This document shows, piece after piece, positions 14,612-21,640 of a stretch of DNA of 24,340 nucleotides (the first letter of the stretch is position 1; every line of letters begins with the position of its first letter). The notes under the pieces are model-generated. The model made no database searches. It was not told where the DNA came from and saw nothing but the letters and a program-made list of their open reading frames with translations. A program made the position numbers and the translations under genes. Origin of the DNA: an uncultured Oscillospiraceae bacterium (GTDB taxonomy: Bacteria; Bacillota; Clostridia; Oscillospirales; Oscillospiraceae); NCBI GenBank assembly GCA_948766235.1, contig CAQCFX010000026.1, positions 1-24,340 on the forward strand, written 5' to 3'.

Positions 14612-15616
14612 TCAGTACAGGTACATGGCGTTATAGTTGCTGCCGTTGCCCACGTACTTCTGGATGGCGGCGCTGTTCTTGCCGGAGGAGATAAAGGTGG
14701 GGTCCATGCGCTGCCAGGTGGAGCCGTCAAAGAAGATGGCGCCGTCCACCCAGCCGGACTCTTCCGTCCATACGCTCACCCAGGCGTGGTACGCCTTGCC
14801 GGCGTAGCCCACCACCAGCTTGCAGGGGACGTCCTGGCTGCGCAGCATCCCCACCATCAGCGCGGCGTAGTCAAAGCAGATGCCCTTGCCGGAGGCCAGG
14901 GTCTCGTCCAGGTCGGGCAGGTAGCCGGACTGCACCGTGCTGGCCTTCTTCTTGTCATAGGTGAGGTTGTTCACCACGTAGTCGTAAATCTTGGCCACCT
15001 TTTCCAGGGGGTCGGTGACGTTCTGGGTGAGCTCGGCGGCCTTCTCAATGGAATTGGTGGCGTTTTCGTAGTTCACGTACTGGTTGGGGCGTAGGAAGGG
15101 GGCAAACTCGTCGGTGAGGGTGACGGAGAAGGAGGCGGAGAGCACCGTGGAGTAGCTGGTGCCGGACACGTTCTCATACACGGTGACCTTATAGCTGCCG
15201 TTGCCGTCGGACAGGGGGAAGGTGGTCCACTCGCCGGAGGGCAGGGTGTAGGTGTACTTGGTCTCGTCCACCGCGTAGGACGGGCCGAACACCCGGACCA
15301 TCAGCTTTTTGCTGGAGGAGGCCTTGACCATCACGTAGCCGTCCTTGGCATTGGAGTAGTCGATGGTGGCCTGGCCGCTGGACTGGGTCTGCGTGCCGGA
15401 GGCCACCGGCTTGAGCACAATGGGGGAAGCGGGGGCGGGGGCGTCGGACAGGGCCACGGCCTCGTCCTCAATATCCACAATCTCAATTACAGGGGTTTGT
15501 TCAATGAAGGCATTGTCCGGGTCCGGAGAATCCGACGGAGCTTGGGGACCCTGAGCGGAGCAGCCGGCCAGTGTCACCAGGGCCAAAAGAAGTGCCAGCG
15601 TTTGTTTCAGCTTCAT
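14612..15616 (-). CDS. Transglutaminase-like domain lipoprotein
   Basis: From the ATG at 15616 the protein has 334 residues; GGAGG lies 9 nt upstream. It has a lipoprotein signal peptide with lipobox L-A-G-C (C19), so it should be anchored to the outer face of the membrane. A low-complexity Pro/Asp/Ala linker is followed by a beta-rich domain (about 95-190) and a transglutaminase-like cysteine-protease-type domain. Catalytic residues are C247 (G-K-G-I-C-F-D-Y), H277 (A-Y-H-A-W-V) and D305 (R-M-D-P-T). Such domains cleave or cross-link peptides or process cell-wall material; the substrate is unknown. It heads the pilus-like operon, 3 nt before pilC. In-frame sequence to 15727 would add a segment overlapping the promoter and is not supported. 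Confidence 0.85.
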   Translation of the reverse strand: MKLKQTLALLLALVTLAGCSAQGPQAPSDSPDPDNAFIEQTPVIEIVDIEDEAVALSDAPAPASPIVLKPVASGTQTQSSGQATIDYSNAKDGYVMVKASSSKKLMVRVFGPSYAVDETKYTYTLPSGEWTTFPLSDGNGSYKVTVYENVSGTSYSTVLSASFSVTLTDEFAPFLRPNQYVNYENATNSIEKAAELTQNVTDPLEKVAKIYDYVVNNLTYDKKKASTVQSGYLPDLDETLASGKGICFDYAALMVGMLRSQDVPCKLVVGYAGKAYHAWVSVWTEESGWVDGAIFFDGSTWQRMDPTFISSGKNSAAIQKYVGNGSNYNAMYLY

Positions 15617-15698
15617 AATGCGTTCCTCCATTAATGATGTGCGGGGCGTTGTAAACTTACGTTCGATAAAATTTGAGCTTATTGACTTCTTGTTTGAT

Positions 15699-15727
15699 AT
15701 TTTATCACAGTGTGGAATCGTTTGCAA
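15699..15727 (-). promoter_or_regulatory. Promoter of the transglutaminase-pilus operon
   Basis: On the minus strand TTGCAA (15727-15722), a 17-bp spacer and TAAAAT (15704-15699) are preceded by TGA, an extended -10 element. It lies in an AT-rich 190-bp gap. The rest of this gap (15728-15808) holds no gene and no clear terminator for the ABC-F gene, only poly-T-rich sequence on the minus strand. Confidence 0.65.
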
Positions 15728-15808
15728 GGCAGATTTTAGTAGAATGAAACGTCGTAATATACAAATGACAACAGGTAAAAAAGAAAAATTTTGGCGAAAA
15801 CGTCGAAA

Positions 15809-17344
15809 TTATGGGTTTTGGGTCAATCCGCCGGAGGTCAGCGTTAAAACTCGTGAGCACACCTGTTCGAGATACAAACGGTCGTGGGAGACGCTGATGA
15901 TTGCCCCGGGGAATTGGGCCAGCACGTCCCGAATCACGGGGGCGGACAGGGGAGAGAAGTTGCGGGTGGGCTCATCCAGCACCAGCACGTTGGCGCCGCC
16001 CAGCACCATGGCCAGGAACAGAAGCTTGGCCCGCTGGCCGCCCGAGAGCGCCGCGGCGGGGTGCTCCATCTCCTCGGCCTTGTACTTCATGCTGCCCAGC
16101 AGGGTGCGGGCGCGGGTGATATCATCCTTGTGCCCGGAGGGGGCCAGCAGGTCCACCGGCGTCTGCTCTCCCAGCAGCAGTTCGTTGTAATTCTGGGGCA
16201 TATAGGCCGCCCGGAGGTCAGTGCGGGGCAGAAGCTGGTCCGCCACGGCTTTCAGCAGGGTGGACTTGCCCGCCCCGTTGGGACCCACAATCCCGATGTG
16301 CTCCGGTCCATCCACCCACAGCCGCAGGCTTTGGGCCAGCACGCGCTCCCCGGCGGAAAGGCAGGGAAGGTCCAGCCGCAGCACCGTCTTGCCCGCAGGC
16401 AGAGCGGAGCGGTCGGGGTCAAAGGCGGTGAGGATGGCCTCCTCCCACTCGGGCAGGGCGGTCATGTCCTCCTTTTCCCGCTCAAACCGGCGGCCCATGG
16501 ACAGCACGGTGTGCATCTTCTTTTTCAGCAGCCGGCCCTTGCCGGGATTTTGACGGCTGACGGTGACCAGCTGGTGCTCCACGCTATCGTGAATCCGGCG
16601 GAAGGTCTCCATTTTCGCGTCGTACTCCGAGCGCTCCTTGCGTGCCACCTGCTCCTGATGGGCAAAGCCCGCCGAGCGCTCCTGGGTGTACTGCTCGTAT
16701 CCCATCCGGGCCACGGTGCAGCGGGGAAGGGTGCGCCGCCGCAGCCGCTCCAGGTGGATGACGACATTGGCTGTACGGCGCAGCAGGGGTTCGTCGTGGG
16801 AGATATACAGCACAGGGACGGGGCAGCTCAGCAGGAAGTTTTCCAGCCACTCCAGGGTTTGGAGGTCCAGGTCGTTGGACGGCTCATCCAGCAGCAGCAC
16901 GTCGGGACCCTCCAGCAGCAGCAGGGCCAGGCGCAGCTTGACCCGCTCCCCGCCGGACAGGGTGGACATGGGCCGGTCGTCCCAGAACAGTCCGGCGTCC
17001 AGCCCCACCTGGCGGGCGCACCGGTCCAGGGCCTTGGGGTCGGCTTCCTCAAAGGCTGGGGCGGCCTGACAGAATTCCCACACGCTCAGCTTCAGCTGCG
17101 CGGGGGAGAGCTCCTGGGCCAGATAGCCCCGGCGCAGCCCCTTATCCATGATTTCGCCGGTCCACTCCGCGTAGGGGGCCACGGACGCGGGGTCGTGAAG
17201 CAGCTTGAGGACGGTGGATTTGCCGTTGCCCTCCTCGCCGATGATGGCGGCCCGGTCGCCGGGGGAGAGGGTGAAGCTCAGCCCCTCCACCAGAACGGTC
17301 AAATCCTTTTTGTGGGTGATGGTGAGGTGTTTCACTTGCAGCAT
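15809..17344 (-). CDS. ABC-F family ATPase, possible ribosome-protection (antibiotic-resistance) type
   Basis: The 511-residue protein has two ABC ATPase domains in one chain and no membrane helices, which defines ABC-F. Domain 1 has Walker A GEEGNGKS at 36-43, signature L-S-G-G-E-R-V-K-L-R, and Walker B D-V-L-L-L-D-E-P-S-N-D-L-D. The linker is basic and helical, with R-Q-N-P-G-K-G-R-L-L-K-K-K-M-H. Domain 2 has G-P-N-G-A-G-K-S, L-S-G-G-Q-R-A-K and L-V-L-D-E-P-T-R-N-F-S-P. The length resembles VmlR/Lsa-type ribosome-protection proteins, and the linker would reach the peptidyl-transferase region. The NFSP end of Walker B differs from the usual N-H-L-D and is atypical. The ATG at 17344 has AAGGAG 9 nt upstream. 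The long leader with uORF and terminator suggests regulated expression. Whether it confers resistance cannot be told from sequence. Confidence 0.82.
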   Translation of the reverse strand: MLQVKHLTITHKKDLTVLVEGLSFTLSPGDRAAIIGEEGNGKSTVLKLLHDPASVAPYAEWTGEIMDKGLRRGYLAQELSPAQLKLSVWEFCQAAPAFEEADPKALDRCARQVGLDAGLFWDDRPMSTLSGGERVKLRLALLLLEGPDVLLLDEPSNDLDLQTLEWLENFLLSCPVPVLYISHDEPLLRRTANVVIHLERLRRRTLPRCTVARMGYEQYTQERSAGFAHQEQVARKERSEYDAKMETFRRIHDSVEHQLVTVSRQNPGKGRLLKKKMHTVLSMGRRFEREKEDMTALPEWEEAILTAFDPDRSALPAGKTVLRLDLPCLSAGERVLAQSLRLWVDGPEHIGIVGPNGAGKSTLLKAVADQLLPRTDLRAAYMPQNYNELLLGEQTPVDLLAPSGHKDDITRARTLLGSMKYKAEEMEHPAAALSGGQRAKLLFLAMVLGGANVLVLDEPTRNFSPLSAPVIRDVLAQFPGAIISVSHDRLYLEQVCSRVLTLTSGGLTQNP

Positions 17345-17369
17345 ATGCGCTCACTCCTTATTTCGCAAA

Positions 17370-17399
17370 AATCCGTCTTCCACGGCAGGAAGACGGATT
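17370..17399 (-). terminator. Intrinsic terminator/attenuator in the ABC-F leader
   Basis: A perfect 12-bp stem (17370-17381 with 17388-17399, 6-nt loop) is followed on the minus strand by a U-run (the last two stem bases plus three). It lies between the promoter and the ABC-F start codon, only 26 nt before the ATG. Transcription would often stop before the gene unless an antiterminator forms. Confidence 0.8.
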
Positions 17400-17415
17400 A
17401 CATGACGAAAAGGCA

Positions 17416-17492
17416 GGGGCGGACAAATTCCGCTCCTGGTCAGCAAGCCGCCCTTCGCGCCATGAAAGCTCAGGCCCATAGAGACATGGGCC
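17416..17492 (-). promoter_or_regulatory. Upstream leader hairpins of the ABC-F gene
   Basis: Two further stems precede the terminator. One is a perfect GGCCCAT/ATGGGCC repeat (17473-17479 with 17486-17492, 6-nt loop). The other is an imperfect GGGGCGGA/TCCGCTCC pairing (about 17416-17436). Such tandem hairpins between a short ORF and a terminator are the layout used by ribosome-mediated attenuators. I could not find a strong alternative pairing with the terminator arms. Confidence 0.45.
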
Positions 17493-17522
17493 CCAACAAT
17501 GGTTCACAGCTTGAAGTTCGAC

Positions 17523-17534
17523 TTACTTGCGCAT
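17523..17534 (-). CDS. Candidate leader peptide (three codons, Met-Arg-Lys)
   Basis: Reading the minus strand, ATG-CGC-AAG-TAA (17534-17523) follows AAAAGGG at a normal 7-8 nt ribosome-site distance, about 30 nt after the promoter. A Met-Arg-Lys-stop leader resembles the very short basic leaders upstream of macrolide-inducible genes, where drug-bound ribosomes stall early. An alternative GTG-initiated 12-codon frame through the same region has its ribosome site too close. The ORF is tiny and could be chance. Confidence 0.4.
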   Translation of the reverse strand: MRK

Positions 17535-17564
17535 TCTTTCACCCTTTTCAGTGTTGCTGGGCTT

Positions 17565-17593
17565 AGTATAGCACAGCGCCCGGCATATGTCAA
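17565..17593 (-). promoter_or_regulatory. Consensus promoter of the ABC-F leader
   Basis: On the minus strand TTGACA (17593-17588), a 17-bp spacer and TATACT (17570-17565) form a near-perfect sigma-A promoter about 220 nt upstream of the ABC-F start. Transcription would begin just before the candidate leader peptide. Confidence 0.85.
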
Positions 17594-17609
17594 CTGCCGG
17601 ACGCTGCGC
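17571..17609. promoter_or_regulatory. 39-bp dyad enclosing the ABC-F -35 box
   Basis: Arms 17571-17585 and 17595-17609 match in 13 of 15 positions, and both mismatches become G-U pairs in minus-strand RNA. Nine bases lie between the arms. The dyad covers the -35 box and the whole spacer and abuts the -10. It could be a repressor operator. It also lies 13 nt after the oxidoreductase stop, so it could form a 3'-end hairpin for the atp operon transcript; no T-run follows it. Confidence 0.6.
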
Positions 17610-17622
17610 ACGCCGTATATTG

Positions 17623-18897
17623 TTAAAAATCGGCCAGGGTGATGGTCCTGCCCCCGTCCAGGCGGGAGGCCTCGGCGGCCAGGGCCATGACGTGGCTCTC
17701 CACCGAGGCGTCGATGCCGGTGGATACCTGGGACTCCCGGCCGGAGACCAGGGCGCAGAAATGCTTCATCAGGCCGAAGTCGCCGCCGCCGTGGCCGGAA
17801 ATCTCGCCCTGCCGGGCGGTCAGGTCGATGACCCGCTCCTCCCCGCCGAAGGGCCGGAGATAGAGCTTGTTTTCCCCCATGTCCCCCTCCAGCTCGCCCC
17901 GGGCGCCGGTGATTCGAATGGTGCGGTGGCAGGAGCGGGTGAAGGCGGTCATGGTGAAGGTGGCGTGGATGTTGCCGGCAAACTCCAAATTCACCGTCTG
18001 ATGGTCCACCACGTTGTTGTCGCAGTGGAACACGCACCGGCCGTAGGGCCCGATGCGCAGCGCTTCCCGCAGGGTCTCCTCGGTGGGGTTGGGAGTCAGC
18101 ACGCCGCAGGGCCACTCCTTCCCCCTGCCGTGCACGCCGGTGTCCGGGCTGGTGATGTAGATTTTCTCCGCGTCGTAGGGGCACTCGTCCTTGCACCGGC
18201 ACCCGTCCAGACAGCGCAGGGCCGCTCCCTCCGGGGCGTGTTCCGCCGTGAAGTAGTCCAGGGAGCCGAAGCTTTGCACCTTCAGGCAGGGCTGGCCGGC
18301 CAGCCAGCGCAGAATGTCCATATCGTGACAGCTTTTTTGCAGAATCATGGGGCTGGTCTCGTCCGAGCGCCGCCAGTTGCCCCGCACGAAGCTGTGGGCC
18401 TGGTGCCAGTAGGCCACGTTTTCCACCGCGTCGATGGTCTCGATTTTGCCCACGTCTCCCCGGTCCAGGCAGGCCTTGACGGCCTGGTAGAACTGGGTGT
18501 AGCGCAGCACGTGGCACACCACCACCAGCCGCCCGGTGTCGTGGGCCTTTTGCTGAAGGGCGCGGCACTCGTCCAGGTCGGGGGAGATGGGCTTTTCCAG
18601 CAGCACGTGATAGCCCTTGTCCAGCGCGGCCAGGGCGGCGGAGACGTGCTGGCGGTCCTGAGTGGCCACAATCATCACGTCGGCCAGCTTGGGCTGGGCC
18701 AGCAGCTGTTCATCGCTGGCAAAGCAGCGCTCCGGGGGCAGGCCGTAGCGCTTTTGCAGCATGGCCAGCCGTTCGGGGCGGACGTCCGCCCCGGCGACGA
18801 TTTTCATTTCCTCCGGGTGCCCGTCCTGATAGGCGGCGTAGGCCTCCAATCCACGTGCGCCGCAGCCGCAGACGGCAAAGGTGACAGGCTGTGTCAT
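17623..18897 (-). CDS. Gfo/Idh/MocA-family oxidoreductase
   Basis: The 424-residue protein has an N-terminal Rossmann fold with A-V-C-G-C-G-A-R-G (GxGxxG, residues 11-16) for NAD(P), and the family E-K-P motif at 101-103. A downstream C-H-D-M-D-I-L-R-W-L segment holds the usual active-site-region histidine/aspartate. Length is at the long end for the family (340-430). A cysteine-rich insert, C-L-D-G-C-R-C-K-D-E-C-P, lies in the middle of the C-terminal domain; it could bind a metal or be structural. Members oxidise or reduce sugars, inositols or related polyols, and the substrate cannot be told here. It starts 26 nt after atpC with AAGGAGG before its ATG, and no terminator intervenes, so it probably shares the atp transcript. 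That is an unusual neighbour for an ATPase operon. Confidence 0.88.
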   Translation of the reverse strand: MTQPVTFAVCGCGARGLEAYAAYQDGHPEEMKIVAGADVRPERLAMLQKRYGLPPERCFASDEQLLAQPKLADVMIVATQDRQHVSAALAALDKGYHVLLEKPISPDLDECRALQQKAHDTGRLVVVCHVLRYTQFYQAVKACLDRGDVGKIETIDAVENVAYWHQAHSFVRGNWRRSDETSPMILQKSCHDMDILRWLAGQPCLKVQSFGSLDYFTAEHAPEGAALRCLDGCRCKDECPYDAEKIYITSPDTGVHGRGKEWPCGVLTPNPTEETLREALRIGPYGRCVFHCDNNVVDHQTVNLEFAGNIHATFTMTAFTRSCHRTIRITGARGELEGDMGENKLYLRPFGGEERVIDLTARQGEISGHGGGDFGLMKHFCALVSGRESQVSTGIDASVESHVMALAAEASRLDGGRTITLADF

Positions 18898-18923
18898 GGA
18901 CGTTTCCTCCTTGCAAGTTTGGG

Positions 18924-19334
18924 TTATCGGGTCTCCAAAGCCTTGACCCGCAGGCGGTTCAGCGCCCGGGCCAGGGTGGCCTGGGCAATCTGGTGCTCCT
19001 GACGGCTCTTTTTCTGAAGAAGGGCTTCCTTGGCCTGGTCGGCCTCCCGGCGGGCGCGGGCCTCGTCAATCTCCTCCGGGCGCTCCACAGAGTCGGCCAG
19101 CACCAGCACCTCATTTTTCTCCACCTTAATCATGCCGGGGGAGATGGCCGCGGTGCGCACGTCCTGCTCCGGCGGCTGATAGCGCAGCGTCCCCGGCTGA
19201 AGGGCGGCAATCATGGCGCTGTGATGGGCCAGAATGCCCAGCTCGCCGTCGCTGGTGGGGACGGTGAGGCTGACGCAGGGCCCCTCGTAAAACGTGCGGT
19301 CGGCGGCCAGAATATGCACCTGAAACACGTCCAT
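18924..19334 (-). CDS. atpC: F-type ATP synthase epsilon subunit
   Basis: The 136-residue protein has the expected N-terminal beta-sandwich (F-Q-V-H-I-L-A-A-D-R-T-F-Y-E-G, then the G-E-L-G-I-L-A-H-H core near 47-56) and the C-terminal two-helix hairpin that can inhibit ATP hydrolysis. Its ATG shares one base with the atpD stop (TAATG), a sign of tight coupling. Epsilon sits on the rotor with gamma and the c-ring. Length is standard. It is the last ATPase gene before the oxidoreductase. Confidence 0.93.
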   Translation of the reverse strand: MDVFQVHILAADRTFYEGPCVSLTVPTSDGELGILAHHSAMIAALQPGTLRYQPPEQDVRTAAISPGMIKVEKNEVLVLADSVERPEEIDEARARREADQAKEALLQKKSRQEHQIAQATLARALNRLRVKALETR

Positions 19335-20746
19335 TATCCCTCGCCCGCCTCCATTTTCCGCGCCTTTTCCACCACGTCCCGCCAGGTGCCCACGTTATAA
19401 AAGGTGGCCTCGGGGTACTGGTCCAGCTGGCCGTCCACAATGGCGGCGAAGCTTTCCAGCGTGTCCTTCAGCGGCACGTAGACGCCGGGGATGCCGGTGA
19501 ACTTTTCCGCCACGTGGGTGGGCTGGGCCAAAAAGCGCTGAATGCGCCGGGCCCGGGCCACGGTGCGGCGGTCCTCATCGCTCAGTTCGTCCATGCCCAG
19601 AATGGCGATGATGTCCTGAAGCTCGTTATATTTTTCCAGCAGCTCCTGCACCCGCCGGGCCACCCGGTAGTGCTCCTCGCCCACAATGTCCGCCTCCAAA
19701 ATCCGGGAGGAGGAGGCCAGGGGGTCCACCGCGGGGTAAATGCCCTGCTCGGATATCTTCCGGCTGAGCACAGTGGTGGCGTCCAGATGGGCGAAGGTGG
19801 TGGCGGTGGCCGGGTCGGTCAGGTCGTCGGCGGGGACGTACACCGCCTGCACGGAGGTGACGGAGCCCTTTTTGGTGGAGGCGATGCGCTCTTGCAGCTC
19901 GCCCATCTCGTTGGCCAGGGTGGGCTGATAGCCCACCGCGGAGGGCATCCGGCCCAGGAGGGTGGACACCTCGCTGCCCGCCTGGGTGAAGCGGAAGATG
20001 TTGTCGATAAACAGCAGCACGTCCTTGTGCTCCACGTCCCGGAAGTGCTCGGCCATGGTCAGCCCCGACAGGGCCACCCGCAGGCGCACGCCAGGGGACT
20101 CGTTCATCTGGCCGAACACCAGCGCCGTCTTGCTGGACACGCCGCTCTCCCGCATCTCCCGCCACAGGTCGTTGCCCTCCCGGGAGCGCTCGCCCACGCC
20201 GGTGAAGATGGAGTAGCCGCCGTGCTCCATGGCCACGTTATGAATCAGCTCCTGAATCAGCACGGTTTTTCCCACGCCGGCGCCGCCGAACAATCCAATC
20301 TTGCCGCCCCGGGGATAGGGCTCCAGCAGGTCAATCACCTTGATGCCGGTCTCCAGAATCTCCACCGCGGGGCTCTGCTCCTCAAAGGAGGGGGGCTTGC
20401 GGTAAATGGTGCGCACCGGGGTGCCCTCGGGCAGCGCCCCGCCGCCGTCAATGGGCTGGCCCAGCACGTTGAACATACGCCCCAGGGTGGCCGGACCCAC
20501 CGGCACCTCAATGGTGCGGCCGGGTATATCCACCGCCAGCCCTCGGGCCAGCCCCTCGCTGGGGGAGAGCATGATGCAGCGCACCATATTGTTTCCGATG
20601 TGCTGGGCCACCTCCATGACCCGGACCTGACCGTTTTTTTCCACGGTGAGCTCCTCACGAAGGCGGGGCAGCGCCCCGGTGAGGACCTCCACATCCACTA
20701 CGGGGCCGGATATCTGCGCGATGATTCCTCGTTCCAAACTGCTCAC
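19334..20746 (-). CDS. atpD: F-type ATP synthase catalytic beta subunit
   Basis: The 470-residue protein has Walker A GGAGVGKT at 154-161, the E-R-S-R-E-G-N-D-L catalytic-glutamate segment, Walker B with L-L-F-I-D-N-I-F-R-F-T, and the conserved A-G-S-E-V-S loop. It forms the catalytic sites of the alpha3beta3 hexamer. The gene starts with GTG at 20746, which overlaps the atpG stop (GTGA). Length is normal. I see no missing key residue. Confidence 0.97.
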   Translation of the reverse strand: MSSLERGIIAQISGPVVDVEVLTGALPRLREELTVEKNGQVRVMEVAQHIGNNMVRCIMLSPSEGLARGLAVDIPGRTIEVPVGPATLGRMFNVLGQPIDGGGALPEGTPVRTIYRKPPSFEEQSPAVEILETGIKVIDLLEPYPRGGKIGLFGGAGVGKTVLIQELIHNVAMEHGGYSIFTGVGERSREGNDLWREMRESGVSSKTALVFGQMNESPGVRLRVALSGLTMAEHFRDVEHKDVLLFIDNIFRFTQAGSEVSTLLGRMPSAVGYQPTLANEMGELQERIASTKKGSVTSVQAVYVPADDLTDPATATTFAHLDATTVLSRKISEQGIYPAVDPLASSSRILEADIVGEEHYRVARRVQELLEKYNELQDIIAILGMDELSDEDRRTVARARRIQRFLAQPTHVAEKFTGIPGVYVPLKDTLESFAAIVDGQLDQYPEATFYNVGTWRDVVEKARKMEAGEG

Positions 20747-21639
20747 CTCTTACTCTTTTGACGTTGGGCCCTGGCTCCGGCGGACACCTCGGTGATGCTC
20801 TGGGTGATGGCCGCCTGGCGGACCCGGTTATATTGAAGGGACAGCTCGCCCAACAGGCTCTCCGCGTTGCGGTTGGCGCTGTCCATGGCGGTCATGCGGG
20901 CGTTCTGCTCGCAGCAGAAGCTGTCAATCAGGGCGCTGTAGATAAAGCCGGACACGTAGCTGGGCATCATGTTGTCCAGCACGGAGGGCACGTCGGGAAG
21001 GAACTCGAAGGGTTCGGTCACCGGCTGCTCGGTTATGGCGGTGTCGGCGAAATAGGTGCGGTGGAAGGGCAGCAGGCGGGTGGAGCGGGCCTGAAAAGAC
21101 AGGGCGCTTTCCATATCGGTGTACACCACAAAGATTTTTTTCAGCTCCCCCCGGTCAAAGCGGTCCAGCAGCAGCGCGCTGATCTCCCGGGCCCTTGCCA
21201 TGGTGGGGTTTTGGGCGGTGTAGAGAAAACTGTGCTCGATGGGAATATTATGGGAGGCGAAAAACCGCCGGCCATATTCTCCCACCACAAACAGCTTGGT
21301 GTCCGGGTGCTGCTCCAGCAGCTTCAGGGCCTCGCGAATGGCGTTTTGGTTATAGGCCCCGGCCAGACCCTTGTCCGCGGTAATCACCAGGCAGCCGTAG
21401 GCGCCCTCCAAAGGGGGTTCGCCCTTAGCGGGATAGAAATAGCGGCTGTCCACGTTTTGTACCGTGCGGAAAATGCGCTTGATTTCGCCCCGCAGCGCCT
21501 CGAAATAGGGCCGGGTGTTGTCCAGCTCCTGCCGGGCCCGCTGCAGCTTGGTGGAGGCGATGAGGTACATGGCGCTGGTAATCTTTTTGGTCTCCTGCAC
21601 GCTCTCGATATGGGTTTTAATCTCCTTCGTTCCGGCCAT
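20743..21639 (-). CDS. atpG: F-type ATP synthase gamma subunit
   Basis: The 298-residue protein has the conserved N-terminus (M-A-G-T-K-E-I-K-T-H-I-E-S-V-Q-E-T-K-K-I-T, with the helix of the rotor shaft) and the C-terminal signature L-S-L-Q-Y-N-R-V-R-Q-A-A-I-T-Q-S-I-T-E-V. It forms the central stalk that turns inside alpha3beta3. The ATG lies 1 nt after the alpha-subunit stop. Length is near the bacterial norm. Confidence 0.95.
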   Translation of the reverse strand: MAGTKEIKTHIESVQETKKITSAMYLIASTKLQRARQELDNTRPYFEALRGEIKRIFRTVQNVDSRYFYPAKGEPPLEGAYGCLVITADKGLAGAYNQNAIREALKLLEQHPDTKLFVVGEYGRRFFASHNIPIEHSFLYTAQNPTMARAREISALLLDRFDRGELKKIFVVYTDMESALSFQARSTRLLPFHRTYFADTAITEQPVTEPFEFLPDVPSVLDNMMPSYVSGFIYSALIDSFCCEQNARMTAMDSANRNAESLLGELSLQYNRVRQAAITQSITEVSAGARAQRQKSKR

Positions 21640-21640
21640 G

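Noticed and set aside
15617..15727. 37-codon N-terminal extension of the transglutaminase lipoprotein
   Set aside because: It would place the lipobox signal peptide inside the protein and would run through the -10/-35 promoter. The start at 15616 has a proper ribosome site.
15740..15810. Two short AAACGTCG direct repeats between the ABC-F and transglutaminase genes
   Set aside because: Only eight bases long, in two copies, without spacing or context that suggests a regulatory array.
17497..17541. Alternative 12-codon leader ORF starting with GTG upstream of the ABC-F gene
   Set aside because: Its only ribosome-site-like sequence touches the start codon, whereas the Met-Arg-Lys frame has normal spacing. 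It is kept only as an alternative.
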